A DNA stretch of 64,000 bases from Liriodendron chinense. Taxonomy: Eukaryota; Streptophyta; Magnoliopsida; Magnoliales; Magnoliaceae. The stretch lies in the NCBI GenBank assembly GCA_003013855.2, contig ML058449.1, positions 2,170,001 to 2,234,000 of the forward strand, given 5' to 3'. Below the pieces are notes generated by a model. That model saw nothing but the letters and a program-made list of their open reading frames with translations, had not been told where the DNA came from and did not search any database. The position numbers and the translations under genes are program-made. Positions 47,621 to 61,313 of this stretch are shown here, piece by piece (position 1 is the first letter of the stretch; each line of letters begins with the position of its first letter).

Positions 47621-49894
47621 AAATAACTCAACCCAATGGTGTTTGAGTGGGCTTTGATTACTTGCACATATATGGATGTGAGAAGTTAGGGAGGTAGTTT
47701 CTCATGGGGTCACCTTGTCATTCCTGGATTTGGGGACCAATTCCTCTCTTTTTCTTGTCTGGTTGTTGTCTTGTGATGATTTCTCAATTCTCATCATCCC
47801 TTTATTTTCTTCTTGTAGCTTTTGGCTCTTTTCGGCAATAAAATTTTCAGTTACCATTCGAAACATAAGAAAAGGTTGAAAAAAAAAAAAAAACAAACAA
47901 AGAAGAAAAGAACAGAAAAGAAAAACCTAATAAAGTCATTCGGGCCATACCAAGCCAGGCTATCCAGCTCAGGCATACTAGTCCTGAACCTGGCACTACT
48001 AACAATCAGGGTGAAGTGCAGTCCCAAGTGTCATCCATGGGGCTAAACATCCAGCCAAAACACAGCTGTAAGCAGGCTGGACTTGGGCCAGGCTCGTGAT
48101 AGACCAACCACCTTACCACCCAATGGAGAACCATTCTTTTTGCTCTCAACAAAAAATTTTCTTCTTCTTATAGCATGGTATCATAACAAATTAAAGAGAA
48201 ATAGGGTTTTCCAATCTCCTTTCCCCAATATTTCTTTCTCCTTTTCTTCCATTGGTTCTTTTCCTTTCTCCTATAGTTGCTCACTCTAATTTGTGCTGAT
48301 CCAACCTATTGGAACTTGGAAGTCATCATTGATCGAATAGCTATGCCACTGACAATTGCAACAGTATAGACGCTGGCATTCCATTATAGATATGAACTTT
48401 TGGAATAGTTCGTCAGCGTCTGTCTGGTCACTGGTGTCACTCCGATTGCATTTTGTGCCACAGGATTGAAAGCAAGTTCCAGATCTAATGAGATATAGTG
48501 TATGTTGAGTGTCAATCAATGCGAGAGATCAAGAGAATAGATATGGGTGACTTTGCTGTTCGATAGCACATTTGATCTAGACGTCCAGTCCTTGTGTTCA
48601 GATCAAATGCGTTCAAATCTTCTAGAATCTTATCTGACAGTTTTTTTATATTATTAGAAGGCATTGATGCTTAGATCTGAGACGACTAGTGGCTGTTCTG
48701 GAGATATCTCTGGCCAGATTTGGGTCAGGTTCTTTCTCAAGCATCGGGATTGCGACTGTTCAAGGGTTGAAAAGGGAAGATATCTTGAATCTTATGGGAG
48801 ATCTTTCTTGATTTGCTTGTAGGGTCATTGGATGGTATTTCATCATCCTCCCCTCGCATGTTTTCCCTTTCCAGTGCCTGTAGTTATTTTTGTTTGGTCT
48901 TAATTAAATTATGTTGCCATTAAAAAATAACATTGACTATAAAAAGGCGGAAATTGAAGCCATTAGGCTCAGACTGAAGATTTTCAAGGAACAGTTCTCT
49001 GGACATCTAACCATTTTAGGGACTTTGAGCTTCAGAGAAAGTTTTAGAGCCTTGGAGGTTCCCTTCCATTGTAAATTACATCAGAAATCTAATATCCTCA
49101 TCATGTCTCTCCTTTAATCCTATGCCTAGACTATGGTTGCACAAGTATGAAGTGAAGCAGCAACAATTCACTTGCAAGAGCCACACCTGGTTAGAAGGAT
49201 AAACAACTAGGAAGCGGGAGTGGGATTGTGGGAAAGAAATTCCATAGCGTGATTCCAAGTGGGAGTGGCACATGGTTAGAAAGTTCGTGCAACTAAGATT
49301 TAGACTAGAGAAACGAATTTGGTTGCAGGCTCACCAGCAAAGACGTCTCATAGTCAATCATTCCATCCACTCCTATCCATTAGCGTGATGGACAATGAAT
49401 TGAATCTTTCGGCTTCCTTTTAATGAATTTTCATTGTTAATCAAAAAATTCGTATCATAATCTTGTAGTTTGGACTTTTGTTCTGTTTATCTTTTTGCAT
49501 CCCTTCATTGTCATTGTTATTTACCAGGAATAAATTTGTGCCTCCAATGAGCACATTATGTCCTATCAGATACTCTTTTCAAGAGCTCATATTTTTCGCA
49601 ATATAATTTGTCACAACTTGTATAATGGGCACAACTAGCAGATTGAAAGAGCATTACATAAGCATCATATCAAACTTCTAACCCAGCAAAGCAAGCAGAC
49701 ACATGCAAATGAAACAAGAAATCAATAGCAGAATCCCATCAAACTTATGCATTTTAAAAGTATAGCTATAGCCACAAGTAAGACAATTCCATATGAAACA
49801 AAAGCTTCTAAAGAAAATAATCGAAGAAACACCAACAAAAGAAACTTTGGAAAATAGCCTACGGATCTAATGAAAGGAATGAATGGAATCTCAC
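47621..49894. other. Intronic, possible retrotransposon leader only
   Basis: A plus-strand 'TGGTATCATAAC' at 48177-48188 faintly resembles an initiator-Met primer site. The 68-codon frame at 48911-49117 is not recognised. Otherwise nothing. Confidence 0.3.
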
Positions 49895-49971
49895 CTATCG
49901 CAAAACCGAAGGCTTAGGTCTGTCAGAAATTTACAGTTCTTACCCACAGCAATAATGCCCTTGTCGCCAAT
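49895..49971 (-). CDS. FBL4: F-box/LRR protein FBL4-like, internal exon (antepenultimate)
   Basis: A 77-bp exon encoding IGDKGIIAVGKNCKFLTDLS then LRFCD plus two bases of an Arg codon, one LRR. Acceptor 'tcaagcag|ATTGG', donor 'GATAG|gtgag'. It splices in frame to 46188 to give ...RFCDR-VGDDAL..., matching the order of repeats in plant FBL4. The exon is too short to be called as an open frame and is found only by similarity plus splice signals. Upstream exons, expected to encode the F-box and about ten more LRRs, are not in the next 14 kb, so the preceding intron is also very long, or those exons lie beyond the right edge. Confidence 0.92.
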
Positions 49972-50349
49972 CTGCTTGAGATATACACGAGATAAGACTA
50001 ATCCTCAAAGCAATATATTTCTTTTGTCAACAGAATGTACACAATTTCCAAAACCTAGTTCTTAAAAATAGCAAGATAGACTATCATTAATCACATTTGA
50101 AAATAAAGATCACCATCACATATCACAAAAGCAAAATTCACTGTCCAAAATACCAACAAGTAATCGATAGTAAAGAGCATTGGACTGAATGAAGCATCAA
50201 GCACTTTGAGAGCAACTATTTAAAAAATCACAGGTCAGTGTAAGTAGATAGGATCCATGATGATAGTAAAGAGAACCAAATTGGACTTTTTGTTCACTTG
50301 CATGTGTAACCTTAACCTAAAGTAGTAACATATAAATACCTTGCATCAC

Positions 50350-52650
50350 AATCATCTTAGCCTTTCTCCCAACAATTTTTGGGTTGGCTTTTAAATGGTA
50401 GATTAGCAAAATTTATACTGTCAGCTGCCACGAGACATCAATCATCCTCTTTTACATGGGCTTTGGGAACCAGCCATGGCAGGGCTTGCATTGACACCAT
50501 TCACATGCTGAGATGGTCCCACACAGGATTGATCCGCAACCAACTATTACATGCACGCCTCAAAGGGAGAGGAAGCGAATAATTGCTGTCTAACATCTTC
50601 ATATCTATATGGACAGGCATGAATGGATCATCAAAGGATTCCTGATGCGGACATCACATTGCCAATGAAGGTTTATTCGTGCAGGAGGAGTGCCACCACT
50701 CCAACATCACTATGGCTTGGAGAGTAGATGGCGCAGGAGAGCATCAGAGTCCACATTATACATCAGAGACATCTATATGGGCCCATTGGAGTCATCAGGT
50801 CCATCGGCACCGCGATCCGACCGTTAGATCTCGATCGGGCCATTGGATTTTGTCACGATCATCATTGAGCCATCTGTGCCACACATCAGACCATCTGAGG
50901 GCTACTTTTAGTTTAGGATATGCTTATTTATGTTATTTGAACACTAGGATAGTTTATTTTATATTTCAGCTTATGTTCGGGTTATTTTGAGATTTTATGA
51001 TCACCCAAGGGGGTATTTTGTAAAAAAATACAGCAAGGGGTGTTTAGGTAACTATCTTAGAGGGCTATTTTACAATTTTTCATATGTTAAACTTTATTTT
51101 TAAGTCATTGTTTTGTAGCCCTAGAGGGGAATTGCAATTTTGGAAAAATAGAAAAGCTTGGAGCTTCTCCCCATGGTCGCACCTTGGTGACGCCATCTCC
51201 TTCTTCTCCATTCTTCTACCTCTCTCTATTCTTTTCTTCTTTCAGGTGATATCTCACCCATCTCTCTCTTATTCCTCTTATTTCTTCTTCTAATCTCTTC
51301 TATATGAAAATCATATCTTCATTTTCTTCTTCTTAAATCCTCTAGCTTTCTTCACATCTTCTTATGACACTTCACATGCTAGAATAAATTTTCTTCATTG
51401 AAACATCCATTTGAATCACACAAATTTGAAAATCAGTTTTGGGAAACCCTAAAATACAACTTTCCTTGAGAATTTCAACCCTATGAGGCTAGAGACTCCC
51501 ATGGACTGATTGGGACTGATTCGTGTGAGGCCGAAAGTTTTCACTTTCGCGAGATCCGTGCGTCACTTGATCTTGAATGTCTGATACTCCACGTTAGTAT
51601 TTCATGGCCTTTTCCATTACAGGATTATCCTAAATTAAATTATTTTGGGCCATGTATAGATTGCTGAATTTATATGCTTATGATTGTAAAAATCTGATTT
51701 GTTAATTTCCGCACAAATCATCTAGATTTAGGGTTTTACTGCATCAACTCCCTGCCATTTTGTGCAGACAACAACTACTTGGGCATGACCCTTCATGGAT
51801 TTGGTACTTTGAACTTAGTAGTTTGCATGGCAACTGCCCCTCTATGACCCCAATTTGCTTGCTCATCCTTTACAGGGTGTTTGATTTTTCAATTCCTTGG
51901 TACATACCAGTAAATAGCTCATTATTGCTATTTAAGTTCGTTTGATAGCCAAAGGGTATTTCCACCTTGAAACTCAGTCCGTAAAAGGCTTATATAAATC
52001 TGTGGGGCCATTGTGATGTATGTGACATATCTACGCAGTCCATCCATTTTTCTTGAACATTTTAGGGCATGAGCCCAAAAATGAGTCAAATCCAAAGCTC
52101 AAGTGGCCCACGCCATAGGAAATTGTGGTCGTAAAAGGTTTTTAACAGTAGGCGTTCAACCCACTGTTTCGTGTGACGTAGTCCACTTGAGCTTTGGATC
52201 TACCTCAATTTTTGGTTCATGCCCTAAAATCAGCCGGCGAAATGGATGGACAGCGTGCATGAGCCACATATATCACAGTGGGCCCCAAATGAAATTCGCA
52301 CCCTCCTTGGTTTTAGTGTCAAAAAAGCAAGCCGTCATTGTCAACATAGAAAAAGGTGTGGGAATTACATTGGTAATTAATCATTACCCATTTACATGTA
52401 TTTACATGGGGGAATTGAAAAACAAACACCCCCTCTATGATTATGCAATAGCCAGTTAAGAGTGGATGGGACAATGTTAACACGTGAGTAGTGTCAACGT
52501 GATCCTCTACCTTGGTGGTTCTGCCCAGGCCAAAGAGAAAGGTCGATGGGTAACTGATCTCAAAAACTTTTGTCAATCTAACATTTAAAAGCCAACCCCA
52601 AATTGTTGAGAGAAAGGGTAAGATGATGACGATGATGATAATGTCTAGAT
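50350..52650. repeat. Inverted pair of LINE-tail-like sequences bounding about 2.3 kb
   Basis: 'gggttggcttttaaatggta' at 50381 and the complement of 'atttaaaagccaaccccaaa' at 52583 are inverted copies, each next to 'tttctcccaacaa'/'ttgttgagagaaa'. This could be a TIR element or two RTE 3' ends facing each other. Confidence 0.45.
52003..52292. mobile_element. Foldback MITE (GGGGCCCAC family), compact copy
   Basis: The left arm 'tgtggggccattgtgatgta...ccaaagctcaagtgg' is mirrored by 'ccacttgagctttggatc...atatatcacagtgggcccca'. Almost the whole unit is a hairpin. The loop includes 'tttttaacagtaggcg'. Confidence 0.88.
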
Positions 52651-53097
52651 CATGCAATGTCACCCGCTGACAGGCAAGTTGTTCACAGAAAAAAAAAATC
52701 CCCTGCCAACATTTCTGAACTAGCTAATGTTGTCATCAGCTGCCGGTATCTGTATGACTACCCTAGGTGAAGGTTTGAAATCTGAATAGTAGATCTCACG
52801 CTTATTGTGGAGGCAAAAACTTTTATTTTAGCCTCGTTTTCATTTTTGAAGTTCACCTCAACTCCATAGCCATGACTCTGGCAAATCAACCTTCACACCT
52901 CAGTACTAATCTCAATCCCCAAGCACAAGCCTCTGATGATGATGCCTATAACAAGTCCAATCTTAGACATCGTTGTCGCTATTGGATGTAACAAGTCCAG
53001 TCTTAAACGTAAACGTCGTTGTCTCTATCTAAAGTAGCCTAATCTTGAGCTTGATTTGTCACTTTGCTCCATCAATCTCTCATCTAACCCACTCAAG

Positions 53098-53460
53098 GTA
53101 TTCCGTAACGGTGCCGGCCACCATCATTACCTTTACAATATGGGGTGTAACGGCCGTTACAGGGGCCATAACGGTCATTACGATCTCTTTTTTTATTGAA
53201 AAAAAAAAAAAACCAAAAAACCTGTATTAACCCCGTAAGGGGCCTTTACGGCCTTTACAGGAGGCATAACGGGTCATTTCAAGTGTTGTAACAGCCTTTA
53301 CAGGTATTGTAACGGCCTTTATAGGTCATTTTAACGGCCTTTACAAGTCATTTTTTTCCGAAACTGGCTATTATGGCCTTTACAACCCCGTAACGTATAA
53401 CGGTTGCCACCATTATCTTTACGTAACAACCTTTATGGCAGACCATGAATCCACTGTTAC
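53098..53460. repeat. GTAACGGCC-rich repeat block
   Basis: Many short inverted and direct copies of 'taacggcctttacagg' and 'gtaacggccgttac'. Non-coding. Confidence 0.7.
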
Positions 53461-53866
53461 TCTATGCAACATCAGTTGTGTAAGCTAATCCAACTTGACA
53501 AAGATGTTGTGCCCCTTGGTTTCTATAATTCAGATGCCCTATTCTACTAGTGTTTTAAATAGCTTATGCTACATAGCGCATCACTTACTCTAGCTTAGAC
53601 TTTGCGCTATGTAGCGCATAAAAACAACTTCTGCACAATGTGTAGCATACGCTACAACCTACTCTTCACTAGAGGTGGACACGAACTGAGTTTGATCATT
53701 CGAATTGACTTGGATCGACTCGGTAAAACTCTGTTCGAACAGAAAGTCTTCATGTTTGAACACACAAGGCCTGTTCGAAAAAAAAATTAAGTCGGTTTCA
53801 ATCACAGTTCTGTTCGACTCGACTCGAACTCGAACTCGAACTCAACTCGACTCGTTAATTCGACTC

Positions 53867-54430
<564 letters not shown>

Positions 54431-55809
54431 GTTAACTATCTACGTTATGGTTTTTTTATTTAGTTAGTTAAAAACTTTAAACTTTGTGATTTGTCATTTG
54501 TGATATGTAATTTGTGAACAAATCGGTATTCACTATTCAGTAGTAGAAAAAATATTTTCAAGCGAAAAAAAGCGAAATTGTTCGCACTTATTCGAACTCG
54601 TAAATATTGTCCAAAATCCATATGTGCGAACATGGCTGGGCCAGACCAAACCGAGTTTGAACAGAGTCACCCTATTCGAATGTTTGTTCGAACATTATTC
54701 GAACACACCCACTCAAGCAGCCAAACGATCCAATCTGGCCCATGTTCGACTCGGATCGGATCGTTGCCCACCTCTACTCTTCATGTTATGTAGCAAACAC
54801 TACCTGCTACCTAGCATATGCTACACATTGTGTAGCCTATCCTACAAGATACACTTCACTCGACATAGCATACATTACATGTTACATATCCATACTACAT
54901 GCCACACAGCGTCAGGTACATGTTATTTTTCACCAAAACAGTTAAATCAATTAACTTTTTCAATGATTTGTTGCATTTGGCTATTTTCACTAAAAAATTA
55001 GTTAATGTTTTCAATGATTTTAGTGAAATAATAGGAGCAACGGTATCAAGTCAGTTCTGCTGCTATTTTTATCTTTACATTTACTCCCTGCCCTATTCCT
55101 TGTATTATTTCAATTTAGGGCATGCTTAGATTGGGAGAAAACAAAAGAAGGCAAAGAAAAACAAACATCATAAGAGCCAAGGTAAAGCTGGCACCATCTT
55201 GCTGAAAAGGAAGTTTTCACTTGTTTGGTTTGCAACAACAATTGTGCAGGAAACAGGTTTCCTCAAGCATTTATGTTGATTGGATGTTACAAGTGAATGA
55301 GTGGAATATGTTAACAACTATACATAGTGTTAAACAACACTCTTTAAAGTACAACAACAGGGGTAAACAGCTTTCCTGGGATATACATCATTCTCAACGT
55401 GCAAGGAAAGAAAGGAAAGCAGTTTTCCTTACCTTACATGCATTTGCAAATAGGTGTAAATGTCTAATCACGAGAAAATTCCCCTATTTGTTCCTTTTTT
55501 TAACTTTTCATCCAATCCAATACATGCCCAAAAAATTCAAAACTACCATTTAGCTTACACTACACACTACGTAGCTACTACCTCACGCTTCATAGGGGTG
55601 GTCAAAGTTGCACTGCATACCGCTTGCTATTTAAAACATTGATCCTAACTTGTTACTAGATTTCCTCCCATCCACTGAACTTGCTCTAGTCCTTACCATC
55701 TTGAAAATCTAACCATTGGATAAAAAGCTAACTAATCCAACAATTAGATCAACTTCAAGATCAAAGCTAGACATTGGACTCATTGTTAGATCAAGAAATT
55801 TTCTCCCGC

Positions 55810-57059
55810 GAACCGGTTCTCATGAGAACCCGTGAGCAGTTTTCCAAATATGGGCAATATTATCGACAAATCGCCAATATCATTGGTATTGCTAGGTCAG
55901 CGATACTGTAACTGCTAGCCGTTTAAAAATTTCAAATATCACCAATATATTTTCAATAATGTCAGTGATATTTGGTGATATCAGCAATATTTTAAGAAGA
56001 ATACCATCAATACATCCGTAAATAGGCGAAATTGACAAAAAAAAATAGGAAAATTATAAAAACCCAAAAATCTCCATTTTGGGGTTTTTTTTTTCTTTTT
56101 TTTTTGTTCCTTCGAAGTTTTCAATTACTCTTGTTTTTTATTAACTCAAAGTTTGGATTTAGGAACAAACCTCGACTCGAAAAGAAGATGGGCCAGAACT
56201 CAAAGATGACGAAGAATCCACAGAAACTTCATTTTATTTTCAAATGTTAGTATGGATTGCAACGAAAATCCACGTATACGCATGATTGTTATACATTGAC
56301 ATGGATGCATGTCGAAAATTAACATTTAAGTGAAAAATGGGGAAAATTGATGAAATCATAATTTTTCCATTTTTATATTGGAGAATCTGTTTTTTATTGT
56401 TAACTAATGGGGAAATTTTATATATTAATAAGTGTTGGCAGATCTATTGATTGGCTACAAATTTTATATATTTATTTAATATTGATTTTTTAGACAACAC
56501 ATGGTTAGGCTCCTACAAAATGGAAACTCAAGATGTGTGGTTGTTTTTTGCAATATTTTGATTTCTAAATGTGTAAACATGTGTTTTTTTAACATCTCCT
56601 GAACTTTCAGTAGAAAATTCCACTATTTTCCCAATGTATCCCTCAAACAATGAGATTTTCCAAATATTGGCAATAATGTTGGCAATACCAATACATATTT
56701 TCGTATCCTTGATCATCAATACATGTAACGATACCAATCTTCTGAACACTATCGATGAACCCATTCCACATGATGTGTTAATGACATCCAATCCGATCAT
56801 TAGATGTGTCACTTCATGAAACCTCTAAGGCCTAGAAAACAACATGATCCAAAACTCAGGTGCTCCATAGAAAAGGAAGGAAACAAAATGAGAAATGACA
56901 CCAGGGGACCCACTTGATTTTCACCAGGACCCACTCGAGCTGCAAAACAGCTTGATCTTTTGTCTGATCCTTTTCCAAGCTAGATGAAGGGTCTATATGG
57001 CCTGGAATGCATATACACATCACATGGAGTTCTCAGCAGGTTTTCATGAGAACCAGTTC
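55810..57059. mobile_element. TIR element with GAACCGGTTCTCATGAGAACC ends
   Basis: Left end GAACCGGTTCTCATGAGAAC and right end, inverted, GAACTGGTTCTCATGAAAAC. Each end is itself partly palindromic. Inside, 55850-56760 resembles the 'caatatcatcgatatt'-rich hAT subterminal sequence. No target duplication found. Confidence 0.55.
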
Positions 57060-57296
57060 CCATTGTTAGATCATACATGACCATTGGATTGAATTATGCA
57101 TCAGATCATAACGTTATATTGAATGTTGTATAAAATCACTAGCTGGATTGGATTTTGGATCAAGCCATTTGAATTGGATTCAGGATCATATCGGACAGTT
57201 GGATCTGATTCTTGATCAAATCTGACCATATATCTGATTGTAAGATTATATCTTATATTAAATCTTAGATTGATTTACTTCCAGGGGAAGGAATTT

Positions 57297-57308
57297 GCTC
57301 TGATACCA
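57297..57308 (-). promoter_or_regulatory. Orphan primer-binding site, initiator tRNA-Met
   Basis: The minus strand reads TGGTATCAGAGC exactly. No matching LTR pair or gag frame is recognised around it; 57310-57830 might be a remnant LTR. Confidence 0.4.
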
Positions 57309-58049
57309 AACTACTGGGGTGACCTAGGGTTTAGAGGGAGTCGATCACTTGAAAGCTTACATCCTATGCATTCAGTGGGACCTCTTTTTTTATTGCCTTG
57401 ATGAGCAGTTGGGACCTCAATGTTTTCTCACAGAACAAATTGATAATTTGCCATAATTCAACAACAAAATGAAAATCCAGCACCTCTAATCAATTTCCTG
57501 CAAGCTAACATGAACCCCCACAAATATCCAGTGATTCCAGCAATGAGAAGTAGATTTCTGCCAACCCAAATCAAAATCCAACACTCATAACAGAATTGAG
57601 GTAATAAATAAGGATAAAGACCAGACTGTATGTCAGCAAATGTGCCGAGGAGAGAAGGTCGAATTTGAATGTAGAAACCACGGTCTAACCCTCCAAACAA
57701 CAACAGTTCCATGCGTTTCTTCTCCCCAAGGAGAGACAATAATAGAAGTAGTTTCAATTGTCCCTAAGAGAAGGGGGAAAAAAGTCTACAATGAAAATAA
57801 AGCCAATAGATAAAACCTTAACTAAACCCTAAGGGCTCGTTTGGCACATCTACTCTAATTCAATAAGAGCTACTCCAATAAGCTCTTTTTGTTCTAGCTC
57901 TTGTTTTAAATAAGCTCATTTGGTAAAATCTCCAAAAAAAACCTCTTATTTAAAATAAGCGTGTTTGGTAAAACTCTTAATTAAGAGCTTTTTTTAGGGG
58001 GTAGTTGACGTAATTTTTAAAGATTACAACAACTTTAATATAAGAGCAA

Positions 58050-59300
58050 TCCAAATGTGGATCATCCATCATGTGGGGCCCACCATCAATGCTAATTGTC
58101 CTTTATGGTGTCCATAGTGTGGGCCCCACCTTAGAAGTGGATTGTCCATCATGTGGGGCCCACTTTTGATATCCACCATTCATCGTGTGGGGTCTATGTG
58201 GATCATCCATCATGCGGCCCACTTTGGATATGGGTCATCCATCATGCGGCCCACTTTGGATATGGGTCATCCATCATGAGAGACCTTGGATGTGGACCGT
58301 CCATTCGGTGGGGCCCACCTGATGTGAACTATCTATTATGAGGGGCCACACTTTTATGTAAGCCATCCATCATTTGAAGCCCACTCCGTCCATTATGTGG
58401 GCCCACCTTGATGTGGACCATTCATTTTGAGGGGCCCCACCTTCATTATGGGTCGTTCATCATTTGGGCCCATCTTTGATATCAACCAACCAACATGTGG
58501 ACCCACCTTAAATGACCATCATCCATCATGTGGGTCCCACCTCTGATGTAGACTACCCATCAAATGGGACCTACTTTATGTGCAGGTTCTGTCACGTTGG
58601 GCCACACTATGATGCGGGCCATCTATCATGTGAGGCCTACCTTTAATGTGAACCTTTCATTACATGGGCCCACCTTGATGTGGGGCCCCACTTCAACATG
58701 AGTCGTTCATCAAGAGGGGCCCATCTTTGATGTCCACCATCCATCATTTAGTTCCCACCTTGGCTGTGGACCATCCATCATGTGGGGCCCAACCTTCAAT
58801 ATGAGTCATTCATCATGTAGGCCCACCTTTAATGTCAACCTTCCATCATGTGGTCCCACATTCAATATCCACCACCTATCATGTGGGTCCTACCTTTGAT
58901 GTGGATCATCCATCATGTGGGTCCCACCTTTGTTGCGGACCATCTATCATGTGGGGCCCACTTGATATGGATAGTCCATCATGCGGGACCCAGCCTTCAA
59001 TATGGGTCATTCATCATGTGGGCCCACCTTTAATGTCAATCTTCCATCATGTGGTCCCACATTCAATGTCCACCATCCATCATGTGGGTCCCACCTTTGA
59101 TGTGGACCATCCACAGGTAGGGCCTGCTTGATGTGGATCGTTCATCATGCGGGGCCACACTTTGAAGTAGGCCATCCATCATGTGGGGCTCACCTTTGAT
59201 GTGACCATGCATTATGTAGGCCCACCTTTGATATGGGTCATTCATCATGTGGGGCCCGCCTTCACTATGGGTCGTTCATCATGTGGGTCTGCCTTGAAGA
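58050..59300 (-). repeat. Minisatellite array of copy 2 (inverted)
   Basis: Same 35-40 bp unit as 40430-41580 in the reverse direction ('catcatgtggggcccacctt'). Confidence 0.9.
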
Positions 59301-59433
59301 AATTGTAAAGAAGAGGGTAAGATGGGAATAACTTGAAAAGTTTAAGGACAAACACGTCAAAAAATTAGTCCAAAATGTCTACCCGCTTAAGCCAAATAAG
59401 CTCCGTTTCAAAAAGTAACCCCTTCCCAACTTA

Positions 59434-61313
59434 CCCTCTTGGCATCTCTACTAATAAGGGACCGTTTGGCATCTCTACTAATAAAAGCTTATTAGCTTAT
59501 AGACGGTTTGGTAAAAGTCTAATAAGAGTGCTTATTTGTTTAGACAGTAGTAAATAAGCTCCAATTTAATAAGTTGGGGAGGGGTTACTTTTTTAAACGG
59601 AGCTTATTTGGCTTAAGCGGGTAGACATTTTGGACTAATTTTTGGACAAGTTTGCCCTTAAACTTTTTAAATAATTCCCATCTTACCCTCTTCTCTTCTC
59701 TTTACAATTTCTTCGAGGTACCATATGATGAAAGACCCATAGTGAAGGTGGGCCCCACATGATGAATGGTCCAAATGAAAGGTGGGCCCGCATAATGCAC
59801 GGTCACATCAAAGGTGAGCTCCACATGATGGATGCCCTACTTCAAAGTGTGGTCCCACATGATGGGCAATCCACATCAAGCAAGCCCTACCTGATGAATG
59901 GTCCATATAAAAGGTGGGTCCCACATGATGGATGGTGGACATTGAATATGGGACCACGTGATGGAAGGTTGACATTAAAGGTGGGCCCACATAATGAATG
60001 ACTCATATTGAAGGTTGGGCCCCACATGATGGATAGTCCACAACAAAGGTGGAACCTACATGATGGATGATGGACCTCAAAAGTAGGTCCCACATGGACT
60101 ATCCACATCAAGTGGGCCCCACATTATAGATGGTCCACAACAAAGGTGGGACCCACATGATGAATAGTGGACATCAAAGATGGGCCCCTCATGATGAACG
60201 ACTCATATTGAAGTGGGGCCCCACATCAAGGTGGGCCCACGTAAGGAAAGGTTCACATCAAAGGTGGGCCTCACATGATAGATGGCCTGCATCAAAGTGG
60301 CCTCGTATAATGGAACATGCACATCAAGTGGGTCCCATTTGATGGGCAGTACGTCAAAGGTGGGACCCACATGATGGATGATTGTCATTGAAGGTGGGCC
60401 CACATGACGAACGATCCATAATGAAGGTGAGGCCCCACACAATGAATGGGCCACATCAAGGTGGGCCCACATAATGGACAGAGTGGGCTTCACATGATGG
60501 ATGGCCCACATAAAAGTGTGGCCCCTCATAATGGATAGTCCACATCAAGTGGGCCCCACCTAATGGACAGTCCACATCCAAGGTCTTCTATGATGGATGA
60601 CCCATATCCAAAATGGACCGCAGGATGGATGATCCACATAGAAGGTGTGCCCCACGTGATGAATGGTGGATATAAAAAGTGGGCCCCACATGATGGACAA
60701 TCCACTTCAAAGGTAGGGCCTATACTATGGACACATCAAATGTGGACTCCACGAATGTGTGATAGGTAGTGGACATTGAGGGGCCCTACATAAAGGACAA
60801 TTAGCATTGATGGTGGGCCCCTAATGATGAATGGTCCACATCCAAGACGGGCTTTGTTTGGAGGTTTGGCTCACACAATGGATGGTCCACATTAAAGGTG
60901 GGCTCCATATGATGGTTGGTCTACATCTAATGACGACATAATGGATGGCCCAGATGTCTTAAAATATGAAGATTGTAGTCTTCGGTTCTTTTGTCATTTG
61001 GGGCATGGTTCATCTATGATGAGATCCACTAAAACAACCATTTGGATTGCTCTTATAATAAAGTTGTTGTAATCTTAAAAAAATGACGTCTAACTACCCC
61101 TAAAAAAGCTCTTATTTGAAAGTTTTACCAAACATGCTTATTTCAAATAAGTGCTTTTTTAGGACTTGAAAAAGTGATTTTACCAAACGAGCTTATTTAA
61201 AACAAGAGCTAGAACAAATAGAGCTTATTGGAGTAGCTCTTATTGAAAAAGCTCTTACTGAATTAGAGTAGAGATGCCAAACGGGCCCTAGAGTAGAGAT
61301 GCCAAAGGAGCCC
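59434..61313 (+). mobile_element. Harbinger-like element, copy 3, inserted into copy 2
   Basis: Bounded by TTA on both sides (59431-59433, 61314-61316). Each end has two tandem terminus-like sequences: left CCCTCTTGGCATCTCTAC then GGGACCGTTTGGCATCTC (59458); right CCAAACGGGCCC (to 61288) then CCAAAGGAGCCC. The body matches copy 1 in the same direction. Confidence 0.85.
59735..60960 (+). repeat. Minisatellite array of copy 3
   Basis: The 35-40 bp GGTGGGCCCCACATGATG-type unit, forward orientation. Confidence 0.9.

Larger units (their letters stand above)
46189..49894 (-). other. Intron (3,706 bp) of the FBL4-like gene
   Basis: Donor GATAG|GTGAG at 49894 and acceptor TAG at 46191-46189. It contains the GTAACGGCC-type repeat at 46690-47620 and little else recognisable. 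Confidence 0.88.

Noticed and set aside
48177..48188. Copia primer site on the plus strand
   Set aside because: Only a partial match (TGGTATCATAAC), with no LTR or gag found around it.
21771..49971. FBL4 exons as a processed or dead pseudogene
   Set aside because: Introns are present, all three exon junctions are canonical and in phase, and no stop or frameshift is seen. Expression is still unproven.
58832..59131. Open frames encoding HHVGPTFDVDHPS-type repeats (also 40570-41267, 59808-60529)
   Set aside because: They are translations of the minisatellite in several frames and both strands; there is no start context or homology.
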